Source: Cruorifilaria tuberocauda
Taxonomy: Eukaryota > Nematoda > Chromadorea > Rhabditida > Onchocercidae
DNA length: 64,000 bases
Direction: 5' to 3'
Assembly: GCA_013365365.1 (NCBI GenBank)
Contig: JABVXU010000001.1
Coordinates: 868,001 to 932,000 of the forward strand
Position 1 is the first letter of the stretch. Each line of letters opens with the position of its first letter. This document shows positions 50,535 to 62,210 of the stretch, one piece after another. A program made the translations under genes and the position numbers. The notes below the pieces were generated by a model, which was given only the letters and a program-made list of their open reading frames with translations, was not told where the DNA came from and ran no database searches.

Positions 50535-51095
50535 ATGATATACTTCCCGATATTAGCCATGCTCATACTTCTGGATAATTTATTGAATGCTGCCCGTTCA
50601 CCAGATCCACCGGTATTTACCGATGTACAACATTATCCATGCATTTGTTACCTCCCACCAGGTTGCTATTTTTTTATTATCTCAAAATAGAATATTTAGT
50701 AATATTTTTTTATCAACTCTAATTTTTAATTAAACACGAAATACCGGTTTTGTAGTAGCTAGGAATTCCCCATCGAGAACTAAATGAACGGTATCATGTG
50801 CTCAATCCTTGATACATGAGATAAGATTAAAATGAGGGCAGTAATGAAAGTATTTTACCAAACATAGGCACCTATTTATCATTTCTAACTTTGTTGCTCA
50901 AACTAAACTGTTATAGACTCAGGATTATGCCCAATGACGGAAATAAATGATGATAGGAATAAGCTACAAGTACGCTATTACTTTGATTCGGTCACCGAGA
51001 AATGCTATCCATTTGGCACTCAGAGTTGCGGCGGCAACGAAAATCGTTTTGAGGACATTGGGAAATGTCAAAGTGTTTGCGCAAAGCACAATTAA
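50535..51095 (+). CDS. Secreted single-domain Kunitz (BPTI-type) protein with expanded loop
   Basis: Two exons, 50535-50661 and 50917-51095, encode 101 residues. The ATG lies two bases after a TTTTAG acceptor. Residues 1-20 are a signal peptide (MIYFPILAMLILLDNLLNAA). The Kunitz cysteines are C38, C47, C72, C80, C93 and C97, with C1-x8-C2, C3-x7-C4 (YPFGTQS), C4-x12-C5 (GGNENRF...) and C5-x3-C6 all at standard spacing. RYYFD at 62-66 is the usual strand. C2 to C3 is 24 residues instead of the usual 15, an insertion of about nine just after the reactive-site region. The residue after C2 (P1) is Pro rather than Lys or Arg. Kunitz proteins normally inhibit serine proteases; these changes argue against trypsin-like inhibition. 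An extra Cys at 36 is unpaired in the standard scheme. Many parasitic nematodes secrete such proteins. Confidence 0.88.
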
Positions 51096-51787
51096 ATTTG
51101 AACCCTGCTTACATATGAATTTTTTCCCGTCCTTTCGTGGTAATGTATGTCGAATTATAAAATTTGCTAATTTTAAAATGGATTAATCTAACTAGTAAGA
51201 AACATATATACAGATAAAAGAGACTTTAACTGAAATTTATCTTTGATGGATTATTTATCATTTTAGACTACTCAAATTTATCTTTTCGAAGATGACCAGG
51301 TGAAAATAACCATTATCTGAATTTGTATATTGCTTTTGCTGTGCCTGATTTATAAGATAATGCGAATCTATTTTCCTATTTTAAGCACATATTGTTATGT
51401 GATAGCAATATTGTTAATGTTAAAACACAATAAAAAATAAAAAAAATTTTAACAACTCAACATGAAAAACCTATTTTTCGATTTCAACAGCCAAAATAAA
51501 AAATTCAGAATGAATGCTGTTAACTCATTCAAAGAAATTTAAGGAATAAGAACAACGTAATTTTAAATAAACGAACCTCGACATACCAAAAAAGTATATA
51601 TTCAAAATAAAAAGGAAAATATTTACAGAATTTGCAGCCTTGATTCCGAATATCGGAAATTCTAAAGTCTAAATTGATGTGACCACCCGAAATAATTTTT
51701 TACATCATCAAAAACAAATAAGGAAAAATAAGAATAATTGCTGTCAGATAAAATCCAAATAATTGGAAAATAGATGTAAACACTTGA
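51096..51787. other. Convergent intergenic spacer
   Basis: About 690 bases between the Kunitz stop (+) and the TMEM258 stop (-). No ORF or repeat of note. AATAAA-like hexamers near 51430 fit the 3' end of the Kunitz gene. Confidence 0.45.
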
Positions 51788-52325
51788 TTAAATGTAAATC
51801 CCTGTCCAAAGCATGAGAAAAACTGAACCGAATCCAAGAAACAGTGCTGCAACTGATGAAATCAACAATTCCTTGATCAGAACTCGAGTAAACTTTGTCG
51901 AAGTTACCTAAACTAGTTATTAAGTGTAACGGAATGTTAACATAAACCCTAGAATTTTAAAATAAAAAACAAATTATATAAAAGATAAAATGAGAAAATA
52001 TAATGAGTAATTTAGTAAACAACCTCGTAAACAAAGAACCAAGCCATAAAAAAAAGGCCTATAGCGAGCAGCAATACAGCGAGTTGTGAATACAGTGAAG
52101 GATTCACCTAAAAACTTTTTATTCGAATTAAGATTTATATTCGAAATTATCTTAAAATCAATGTAAATGAAGTAAATCTTATACCGCTTTTTATCTCTAC
52201 ACTTGCCAAAGAGGCAAAGCCACCAAATACTTTAAAAATCTATATATGATCCAATAAAAATGACATATCACATAAAACCTTACCGGCCCGACATAACGTT
52301 CCATCGATAACAAATCATCAGTCAT
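51788..52325 (-). CDS. TMEM258: TMEM258 / oligosaccharyltransferase small subunit
   Basis: Three exons, 52284-52325, 52024-52107 and 51788-51907, encode 81 residues (human 79). The sequence follows TMEM258 along its length: [13 protein letters not shown], first membrane helix ([20 protein letters not shown]), then [19 protein letters not shown] and a second helix ending LWTGIYI. TMEM258 is a subunit of the ER oligosaccharyltransferase complex that N-glycosylates nascent proteins. The ATG is 9 bases after a TTTCAG acceptor, suggesting trans-splicing. It lies 690 bases downstream of the SERINC stop on the same strand. Confidence 0.96.
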
Positions 52326-52808
52326 TTTTTGGACCTGAAATTATGAAATATTAAATTAAATTTACTTCATTATGAACAAAATATTTGATCTTTTGCTTTC
52401 GTAAAAAGACATTACGCATATCTTGGAAAAATTAAGAATGTAACCCCAAAATTCGAGTTAATTACTAAGCTGAGAACCATCATTTTACAGTGGACAGAAA
52501 GAAACAGAAAACGATATTTTATTACACTATTATAGAGAAAAGGTAATAAAATAATCAATGTAAAGTTAAATAATGATATGAAACAAGGGTTACAGTTTTA
52601 TAACTTCATGAAGAAAAAATATCACGTCTCATGTCAAAAATCGGTTAAAATGGCTGATTCATTAAAAACATACCAGTTACTGGTTCGAATAAATGTTTCT
52701 TCCTTTAATTCAGAATGAATGCTATTAAAAGTAGAGACTAACGCCTGACAAACATATACAGTGGGAATAATGTGTCATCATTCAAGAAATACACAAGGTT
52801 TATGTTAT

Positions 52809-52860
52809 AAAATGTGCAAATATTGATATACTTCAAAATGTGCAAATATTGATATCTTTC
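52809..52860. repeat. 26-bp tandem repeat, two copies
   Basis: AAAATGTGCAAATATTGATAT starts at 52809 and again at 52835 with only small differences in the following bases. It lies between SERINC and TMEM258. Confidence 0.75.
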
Positions 52861-53015
52861 AAAAAACTGAAAGGAAAGATTAAAAAACTAATGGATACAA
52901 GTAAAAATTTTTTGATCAGTAAAAATAATCAAAGTGAAGCGGAAATAAAATTATGGAAGAAATTTTAATTTGCGGTATGAAATTCCAAAATCTACACTGG
53001 AATTATTTTTTCACT

Positions 53016-56000
53016 TCAGGAAAAGTCACGATCCGGAAAAATTGTTGGTGCTGCAAGTGTCCATGCATAAATTGAAAGGCAAAGCCAAGAAGATACAATT
53101 TTCACCCATACTGCTGCCATATTACTGTTTAGATGGCGCAGATCACTATCCGGCCTTAAAAAGGATTTTACAGTTAAAAAAAATGAGAATTTGACTAAGT
53201 TCCGCAACAATCTTCTTTGGATGTTTATGAAGCAACTTACTTGTACCAACACGTGAGAGTCATCATTACATATAATGAAGCCAATCCAAATACAAAGTGG
53301 AAAAATGAGTAACTGTACGAAACAGCATCTGATTCGTCATCCCAAACACGTCCACTTTCGAGATTACCTAAAAATTTTATTTCCAAAAAATTTTTTATAC
53401 AAATGGCAATCTAAAATGCGCATGCAGACGAAGGTTTTCATTAGTCATCTAAAAAATAATAAGACTGGAAATCCTTGTTTCTGAAGACCACTAACTGGAA
53501 AAATGGCAACATGAAAATCAAAAACGAAATTTTGGGATATAACTTAACCTAAATCTTGAAAGCATTACCAAAAATCAACTATTTATTTTTCTCTGTTCCT
53601 TAATAGGCTAATTCTTTGCAATATATTTTACAATGAATTCATAAAATTTTAATTTATGAAGATATATTCAAAAAATTATTAAAAGTTCGTCCAACATGCA
53701 TTTAGACGGAAAAAGCAGCGATAGTCTGAATGGAAAAAATAGTCAAAAAATATGAGCAAAGTCCATTGCAACTTCGCCCTATCACGAATCCCAAATTTTA
53801 AAAATCCAAAAACTAAAAAATTAACAAGTTGTTGGTTTTTTATTCATAAACGGAATAACTATTATGACAGGGTGAAGTGTGATGGACCTTCGGTGGATGT
53901 GATAATATGCTGCTGAGAACCGTTATCTGCATCATCCGCTGCAAGCGGCGATGAACCGCCTGCAATTTTATTGAAACTCGATGAGGTCCGGAATGATGCA
54001 TAAAGTATGCAGATGAACCAAATTAGCAGGGAAACTAGAGATTCAGTTGGTATTGGTGTTCCATAAATATCCTGAAGAACACAGAATACATTAATATCGG
54101 TTTTTCAAATATATAGCAAATGTTAAAAAGCTTTTCATGGATGGAATAATGAAAAAATTACATACTAATTAGCGAATGTAAAACTAAAGATACCTGGCCA
54201 TATTGAGTAGTGTGGTTTGTGAAAATGTTGATCAACGATGGATTGCATTCTTTATCTGAAAATCATACTGGTTTTCGCGGCTTTTTTAAAAAATTAAAGA
54301 ACAATTTCGTTGATTGCATTTAAAAACAAAAGTAACCTGGATTGTTGATAAGTGCTGACCATGTGATATACATCACATAAAGAGTAATAAACGATGACTG
54401 CAACAAGCCTGATCGAGGCATTTGTTCCTGTATCCGTGGAAGGACCGACAAGACAGAAACTAACACACAGAGAATGATATTGAGAGAAATAAATAACTTT
54501 GGCATATGACATGAGTTTCCCTATAATAGATTCATGTTCATCCTCAACCATACTTTTTACAATAAATTATTCCAAAAGAAAAGCAGTAACTGATAATCCT
54601 TTTTATGAAAAATAATTCATGCAAATAAAATTTATTACCCAAAACTTACTGCGGTGTAAAATATGTACATTAGCACGGCAGCACCGACGGCTAATATATA
54701 TGATACGAAAGTAAACATCAATAACCCTGTAATACCATTAATTATAGGGAAATCTTTCAAAAATAAAAAACTTGTGATCATTCAACTTGCCATTCATAAT
54801 GATATCCAGTGAAACTATTTATCTTCTTCTAATCACATCTTTTATGAGTAGAAACTTCCAATAATATCTTTTTTTGAGAACCTAATAATATCTTAAAATT
54901 TTTTTCTAGAATTTAATAGTATCTTAAAAGTTGATCGATCTTTTATATTCATCAATCATACTTGCAGCTAATCACACTTTTGGTAATCATCCATTATTTC
55001 TGAGTATGGTTCACTGACTTGAATACAGATGAGAAGCGCAAATGAAGATACGGTACTATAAATAAGACAATTTATGAACTTTAAAAACTTCAAAAATATT
55101 TTGCAAGCAAATTAAACTCACCACAATAACATGTGCGACTTTCGTTTTCTTCAAATTTTTCCATCCATTTTTCAGCAAACGAATGGGCGAAATCGACAAT
55201 CAATATAAGCTGTAGAAGAATGAAAATAAAGCCACCGATCAATCCAGTCCACATTAAAGCTGAAAAAATATCCCATAATTTTCAAATTAGAGAATCAGCA
55301 TCATATAAACTTTGAGCTACTGTTAAGAAGAACAGAAAAACAATAAATGATGAGAAAAAAGAAAGGATGTAGCTACGAAAGAAAAAAAAAAACGAACGTG
55401 AAGAAATGCTTTTTGAATTGACATAAAACAATCCAACAGTGATCCCAATAATAATCAGATATTTGAAGAACCAAAAACCGTTCTGAATTTTCGACCGTAC
55501 GTCACGGGATGATTTCACTCCCAACATGAAAATCATAAGTGCAAAGAAGAAAATGGCCACTGCCCCGCAAAGCCTGCAAATTAGGAAATATTCAATGTCT
55601 TTATTAGAACTAAATTCTCGACCGCGAATCACTTTGTCATATTACTCCGATTACATTTTTACTGAAAGCGTTGAAAGTTTTAACTACTTATATATCAATA
55701 CCATTAGAAAAATCTAAACTCATACCTGTAAACGGCCTGGAAACCAACAGCATGGGAACAATTTATTCCAGCAATTCCAGACAGACCCTCACAAAACCAA
55801 TTCGACTAAAATTAAAAAATATCATAATAGTAGGTTAAAACAACAATATTATTTGCTTAATGATTTCATGTGGAGCAAAAAGCCAAATTAAAAAGAGAGC
55901 TGGAATAACAATTCGACAAGAATAAACCAAAATTTTAAATGAGATAAACTTACGTCAGCAAGTTTAGCTTGTATACCAGGTGCAAGCATCAAGCAAGCCA

Positions 56001-56530
56001 CAAATGTACTAATCAACAACATTCCAGCGTACATTACTCTGGTAGTCAATGAGCTTCGAGTAGACGGACATGCTGCGCAACACAAAGAGCATGCTGCACT
56101 ACCGCAGCAGCACGCTAACTGAAAAGACTCAATAATAAAAGAAACGGGACAACACTACAATTTACAATTGATGAAAAGTATTGACATGAGTTTAATACCA
56201 AACACTAAACAAGGTACTACAATGATATTTATTAGGAATGGACGGAACTAACAAAAATCACAACTTTCAATACAGAAACATTTATTTCAAAAATCGAATA
56301 TTAGTATGCCAGAAACAAATGACTAAAATTTTTCTGAATAAAGAAAATGTGGCTTGCTATTTTTACTTATTTATTGCATTCCAATAACAATAATAATGAT
56401 AAAAATGTAAATACACGTTACTTGACATTCAAAAACATAACTAGAAGATAACTATATTTATAATTTTATCTTAAAAATAAAGTGAACAAACCGATGAGAT
56501 GCATGCGGGTGTTGCTAGAAATGCACCCAT
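53016..56530 (-). CDS. Serine incorporator (SERINC/TMS family membrane protein)
   Basis: Eleven exons: 56492-56530, 55954-56118, 55726-55805, 55398-55573, 55122-55259, 54650-54726, 54337-54520, 54194-54255, 53888-54071, 53241-53367, 53016-53154, giving 456 residues. Signatures are [68 protein letters not shown], then [19 protein letters not shown] and the C-terminal PDRDFS. SERINCs have about ten membrane helices and have been linked to serine incorporation into membrane lipids and to phospholipid scrambling. The Cys-rich N-terminus and the cytosolic loop rich in Ser/Asp (residues about 320-370) are typical. The start is in a 13-codon exon whose MGA matches the family N-terminus. Confidence 0.95.
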
Positions 56531-57604
56531 TCAAGTGGTATGAATTAGCTAGAAGAATCAAAACGAAGCCTGAAATAAACTATATTTTAATGAAGAATCT
56601 GAGATTTACATACTATTCTCCTGATGACTCCGAACTTTATTGCTTATATTGCTTACAGTAATGCCGAAGAAATGAAAAAGACACAGGTAAGCTAAAATGA
56701 CATCATGAAACTGGATGTGAGATCCGAAACAATTTTAATGCGGTCTTAGTGTGCTCGACATTACTTCCTGATCCTTAATTTTAATTGCCTCTACAGTTAA
56801 AGGCAAATAGAAAGATGTCACGGCGATTTCATAATATGTCCATGGATTGAGTTATTACAGGTAAAAGGACTATATAATCTATATAGTGTATACAGGCAGG
56901 TCTAAAGAGCAATTAAGCACCTGATATGCAACTAATCAACATACTCAAAGATTAACTTGCACGCTTAATATAGGTATTATATATAAAAGCAGTGAACTGT
57001 ATGTAAATACAAACTGATGGGTGTAGAGCGCAAATAAGTCATTCATTGATGAAAGCGTAGTATTATCAGCTTTTTTTAATCCATCCGCGAATAATTTCCA
57101 TTGATCCGACGAACTGAAGAATCTTACGAATTTTCTGTTGAAGCGGCTAAGTCTAACCATGTATCTTAAACATGCAAGCAACACTACCAATATTAATTTT
57201 ACTCAGCAGGACTATGAATCGATTCATAATTATAATGGCTGCCTTGAAAGTACTGTGCTGAGAGAGTAGTTCATTTCTATGAAGCATTTATTCACAGCAA
57301 ATAGAGAGTACAATGAAAGAGTAGGATATAATCGTATGTAGTATGAGATAGTAAGCACAGAGTGAGAGGGAGAAGAGAGAGATGTATCTCATTAGCCAAT
57401 ACTTAACTAAAATCCTGTGTTATTAAGGGATCCTCGATGAAGCATGGCTATTTGAAACCAATTTAATTTAAATTAAACAACAAATACAAATATGGAAAAC
57501 AGTCTAGGACTCATGCAAAGATATAGAAACAAGATAAAAAGATTCAGAAAATATACAAAGTGTAAATAATATATGTTTACAGACCAGGAAACAGTAAGAT
57601 ACTT
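56531..57604. other. Spacer between SERINC and SQST-1, with a possible small exon
   Basis: About 1.07 kb on the path of minus-strand genes. It contains the candidate exon at 57011-57160 (-), listed separately. A 21-codon plus-strand reading frame at 56624-56686 ends at a GTAAGC donor, with no partner exon found. Otherwise it should hold the SQST-1 3' UTR and the SERINC promoter or outron. Confidence 0.4.
57011..57160 (-). CDS. Candidate first exon of a small protein with basic N-terminus
   Basis: Fifty codons from ATG at 57160 to a GTATTT donor: MVRLSRFNRKFVRFFSSSDQ, then WKLFADGLKKADNT and more. The start is basic, Ser/Phe-rich and acid-free, resembling a mitochondrial targeting peptide, and the body is normal coding composition. 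A good acceptor (TTTAACTGTAG) at about 56815 opens a short frame including KIKDQEVMSSTLRPH before TAA, but the phases do not join cleanly from the best donor. An in-frame upstream ATG at 57190 adds MVVLLACLRY. I do not recognise it. Confidence 0.3.
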
Positions 57605-60600
57605 TCAGATATCGTTTTCAAAATGTTTCGCATAAAGAGGATCCTTTTTCATATCCTCGATGACGGCACTAACGTCACCATTCAGTTCTGCTGCAAGTTT
57701 GGTTAGCCAACCATTACAATTATCGAAACCCATTCCTTCCAACTGCATCACACAAAGTGCAATGTGTTCATCTATAATTTTGCTAATTTTTACTGTGAAA
57801 AGCTATGGTATTATATCAATTTCAAAACATTACATTTTGAAGATGCACTAGCTAAATTAGTTCTCTATTCATTGTTAAAAGAAATGAACGAAAAAAGTAA
57901 CCTGGGTAACTGAAATAACAATGTGGATTGTGCGGTCCAGGTTGAGGGACTATAAATGGCGTACCAGCCATACATTTTCCATCACCAATAACAGAACAGA
58001 GAAGTGCGCCTGAAAACATGCATATTTGCATACTTAGAAAAATCGTGAAAAACGACGATACTGTTAACATATACTACATGCAAAATCAGTCTATGGATCG
58101 TTATATTTTAGAAAGTGCAGGTATGGCATGATAGGAATACCTTCGAAGTTTTGTTTAAATACATAAATTTATACTACTGAATACTCTCTAAATTTTAAAA
58201 TGAAAACAATACGTGGCATAGCATTTGGATTTTATATATAAAAATGATGAAATAAATAGTGAAGAAATGAATACTTGATTGGCATTTATTGCCTGGACTG
58301 CCGATGTCCATCATTGTCCATTCATCATAAATATCATCGCTATTTGAATTCTGCTCCACTTTTTCTGTTTCCTTATGCTCCGAAATATGCATCTTCTTCA
58401 TTGGCACGTCCAATTCGTCTGGAATCTGGAAACAAATACAAGGAGTCTGAAAATATAGTGCCAACTTGAATAAGTAATACTATATAGCTAGTCGGGAAAA
58501 GTAGTACTAATATCGGCAATGCGAAAAGTACTTAAAATAAATTATTTTTCATACTCGGAAGAATCAAATTTTGACGACCATAAAAATCACATTTTAACAC
58601 ACCCACCGGTTCAACGTTCTGAGCCATCGAATCATCATTTTTTCGTTTTCCATCTTCATTTTCCAGCTCACCCGCCTTCGAACCACTTTTTTTATCCTTC
58701 TTCTGTCCATCTTCCGTCTGATTATTAGCTTTATCGTTTTCCGCTACATCTTTCGGTGTATGACCTTCTGTTTTAGGGATTTTCTCGGAAACACCATTAT
58801 GCTGCACATTCATATCAACCTCAATCCCTGAAATCATGAAATTAGCTTATATTACGAGCCCTTCCGGTAGTATTAAAATCGCTTTTTGATATTCTCAACA
58901 ACATTTTGAAAATTATCAACAAAATGTTCGAACTTCACAGTAGAAACTTATATCCCATAATACTACCCAACCAGGTTTGCATTATTAGCTGGACACTTTT
59001 CGTGAGAAAAGCTGCAAACTAATCAATATTATAAAGTACTTCCAAGTTTTCCACTATCATGAAGAAAGTGAAAAAGTAAAAGTAAACATCACAAATTTTT
59101 AACAAAGTTGAGTTTCAAAGAAATACTTGCATTCTTTTTCAATTCAAACCATTCCAAGAAGCGAAGATAAATGCAAAAAAAAAATACCAAAGTTCGCAAG
59201 TGCCTGTTGAATCTGTGATCCAACTTCTTTTAGATACTCCATCCCTTGGGCCACAGACTCTCGAAATTGTGGTGGAAGTCCATCAGTACTCTCTTTAGTA
59301 TTCTTAAAAATGTGTGAAAATGTTTATAAACTTAGTAAAAAGAAAAGTGTCCCTCACGATAAAAAGTGCAGATCATTTAAATTAGTACCATCACTTCTTC
59401 TTATAAAAGCCAATTAACTGGAATAAAAAAACTACTTCGGCGAAATGTGTAGCAGCAGCTGCAGCATGTCTAGCAGCATGACTAGCTGCATGCTGCGCTG
59501 CAGCACTAGCTGCGTTTTGGGCAGCATGAGCAGCAGCTGCAGCAGTTCGTCCAAAGATACCTTCCTGTGAAAAGGAATCACGATGACCAAAAGTATGACT
59601 GTGCTGTCGCCAGGAACGTCTCGGACGCATATGCTCAACTTTCTGGAAAGGCAAATATTTTTACAATTTTATTCAGAAATGATTTTTTCCAATTCTGCTA
59701 CCAAAAAGTTTAAGATTACTGACTTGTCTACAAAATATACAAATTCAAAATAACTGAGATATAGGTGATATGGTGAGAACAGCATGGCATTTTAATGTAT
59801 AACGAAGTGTCCTTTTGCTGCTCGATTGGTTAAATCAGCTTTCTGCATTGACTCATAAATTAACTCTAAAACTTCATTTTAAAAATGCCTTACTTACCGG
59901 TGTTCGTGGTGTCGCATAGCGAATTAAAGCGTGATCTGGATGTGTTCCATCTTTCTCACACTCTTCACACAGATCGAAGTCATCACAAACACAACATTTA
60001 TATCGGATTCCGTATAGTGGTTGATCGCAGTGATTGCATGTAACAAACGGATGGATTTCTTTCTACAAAAAGAAATGAGCTGAATCGAACAAACAATGTT
60101 TAAAGAACTAAACGCTTCCTACTTGTCGATTATTCTCAAGGCTCTCTCACCAATTCTAATTTGCGCTTTTTTCTACTTTTATATAAATCGATGAAAAAAT
60201 CGACCGCAAAAAGAGAGAATTATTATCATCAAACGATAGAATCTAATTCTTCTAAAATCATATTTGATTTCGGATAAAACACTATAAATGGAACATACCA
60301 CTTTCTTATTTTCTTTCTTTATATCTCTTTCTGATTTTTCTTCTTTACGTTTCGAGCGATCTTCTGCAAAAGATGATAAATATTATGAGTGTGTTTACAA
60401 AAAATGAGTTATAATATTAGTCGATATGGTGATGAATTTTTATAAACACATTTATAACCCGAAAATCAATAGAAATGCGAAGTCAAGAGCTTAGTTTATT
60501 ACTTTACAAAAGTTACCTTGCCAGTAATCTGCTAAGGGTATTATGTGACAAGAAAAGCCAATCAGTGGTAATGCGAGCATAGGAACGTCTTAATAGATTT

Positions 60601-61326
60601 CAAAAAAAAAAATAGTTACCTATCGTTTGGATACGAAGTTGGTTTTTTGTGACGGTCTGAAGTGCGCTGCGCAATTCTTCATCAGTAGAAAAATATATCA
60701 GGTCACCTTCTTCATCTAGAAGTATTTTTTGAGTAATTTCCTTGAAAATTGTACCTAATACACCTTATATCTCAGCAGAAAACATCTGGTAAGCTGCTTA
60801 AAAAAATAGTCACAAACCTTTCCTGTTCATTAATATTTTCGAGTAAATGCAATACAGCGGTAATTTACTTCACTTTCCTCCTTTTTTCCTCTTTCATTAT
60901 TCTGTTCACAAAAATTTGCGAAATAAAAGATTACTCCATTCCCCAAAACGCCATTTGTCATACAGTAAGGTGAGGAAGTGAATTATCACTTTTATACTGG
61001 ATATAGTAGGAAAAAACTAATACTGTTGTGAAAGCAACAGCAATGTTAACATAAATAGTGATTTGAAATTATATTAGGAAAAGAAACATGGATTAGATGA
61101 AAATAGAATTAGTAAATTACAAGTAGTTGTAATCAGTGAACATCTAAGAGTTCTGAGATCTAAAATTACCTTCCCATCCTAGTCTTCCCATAAAATCCGG
61201 AGCTACAGTATTGATTTTGCTCAGCAGTAGTTGATATAGATCATTGGGAGCATCTAATGGTAATTGAAAACGTCGAAAAGTACCAAAGTGTTCCCACTTG
61301 ATGTTAACAACATTGTTCGCGGCCAT
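57605..61326 (-). CDS. sqst-1: p62 / sequestosome-1 selective autophagy receptor
   Basis: Ten exons: 61170-61326, 60620-60715, 60299-60363, 59898-60062, 59436-59642, 59188-59302, 58607-58827, 58299-58425, 57902-58009, 57605-57792, giving 482 residues. The PB1 domain (1-85) has the basic K10 and R18-R19 and the acidic OPCA motif DEEGDLIYFSTDEEL (53-67), so it can polymerise. A ZZ zinc finger (107-161) has CNHC, CCVCDDFDLCEEC and the His pair. UBA (about 421-482) contains MGFDNCNGWL and binds ubiquitin. An Ala/His-rich tract (about 195-230) and a Lys/Glu-rich linker lie between ZZ and UBA. DDIYDEW-TMM (W378) is in the position of the LC3-interacting region but ends in Met rather than Leu/Ile/Val. 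The protein links ubiquitinated cargo to autophagosomes. The 108-base exon at 57902-58009 is phase 1-1 and could be skipped. Confidence 0.94.
59448..59552 (-). repeat. Alanine/histidine-rich codon repeat inside sqst-1
   Basis: An imperfect GCA/GCT/CAT-rich run in exon 5 codes for alternating Ala with spaced His, Gln, Ser and Arg (AAAAAHAAQNAASAAAQHAA and beyond). The motif AGCAGC/AGCTGC recurs on the plus strand. Such tracts expand and contract by slippage. Confidence 0.9.
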
Positions 61327-61609
61327 TTTGCCAGTGAAACTGTAATTGATATATGATAAGAGGGAACAGTTAGATGAAGTTAGAACGAATGGACAGGAAG
61401 TAAGCCACAGAGTGAGCGAAAGGGAAATACGAACTGATCTCACTTAATAATTTATCAGCACTTGCTCAACTCGGTCATCAACCACCAATGAACCGACCAA
61501 TCGATAAGATGATGAAATAAACAGTATAACGCCATTTCCTGGTTTACTACTCTCATCACGACATGTGATGGAAGTTTTGCATGACGGAGTCTTCGAAGTA
61601 TGGCAGCAA

Positions 61610-61652
61610 ACACACACAAACGCACACGCACACACATACACAGACAGACACA
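61610..61652. repeat. CA-rich microsatellite
   Basis: Imperfect (CA)n with CG and CAGA interruptions, about 290 bases upstream of the sqst-1 ATG. Confidence 0.9.
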
Positions 61653-61810
61653 ACGGGAGTGTGGAAGGGAAGGAGGCGGGCAGGCATGGGACAAGGTAAG
61701 ATACCCCAATCTGATCCAACACGTCATCATAGATGCAACACTTCGCTTTAATCAATAGTATACGCCAGATGTGCTGAGGAACTTTTCGTTATAAATTCGA
61801 AGGGTTTATT

Positions 61811-61876
61811 GCTGCTGGTGGTGGTGGTAATGGTGGTGGTGGTGGTGATAGTGGCGGTGGTAGTAGTGGTAGTGGA
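61811..61876. repeat. (TGG)n trinucleotide repeat
   Basis: Imperfect TGG/TGA/TAG/GCGG triplet run, strongly G-rich on the plus strand in an otherwise AT-rich region, about 490 bases upstream of the sqst-1 ATG. G-runs are mostly GG, so a stable G-quadruplex is uncertain. Confidence 0.9.
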
Positions 61877-62210
61877 GTACAGCATTGTTTGGAGAGAAAA
61901 AGATGAAAATAAAAGTTTGTATTCAACCGTGCAGCACTTAACAATTAAGAGAAGACAAATATGAGGAAATAATGTACATGCAGCATGGCACGAACAATTA
62001 TATGACTTTCAAATAAGACATCTGATAACTATACAATTCCTACGATTATATAGATTTTAAATGAATCACTATTAGTAGACATTCCAAGATAATTGCAACA
62101 AATATATATAAATCAAAATTTACTAATGATTCAAAAACATTATAGATTATAGTAGTCGGGTTGTTTCAAAAGGTATGATGGAGATGTCGGTCCTTATAAG
62201 AAATTGCTTT

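Larger units (their letters stand above)
61327..62210. other. Spacer between adenylosuccinate synthetase and sqst-1
   Basis: About 880 bases upstream of sqst-1 and downstream of the ADSS stop. Two microsatellites occur: CA-rich at 61610-61652 and TGG-rich at 61811-61876. ORFs at 61444-61755 (-) read through the CA repeat and are not coding. The sqst-1 promoter must lie here unless it is co-transcribed with ADSS. Confidence 0.45.

Noticed and set aside
61444..61755. Minus-strand ORFs with Cys/Val/Ala runs upstream of sqst-1
   Set aside because: They translate the CA-rich microsatellite and its flanks; there are no splice sites or homology.
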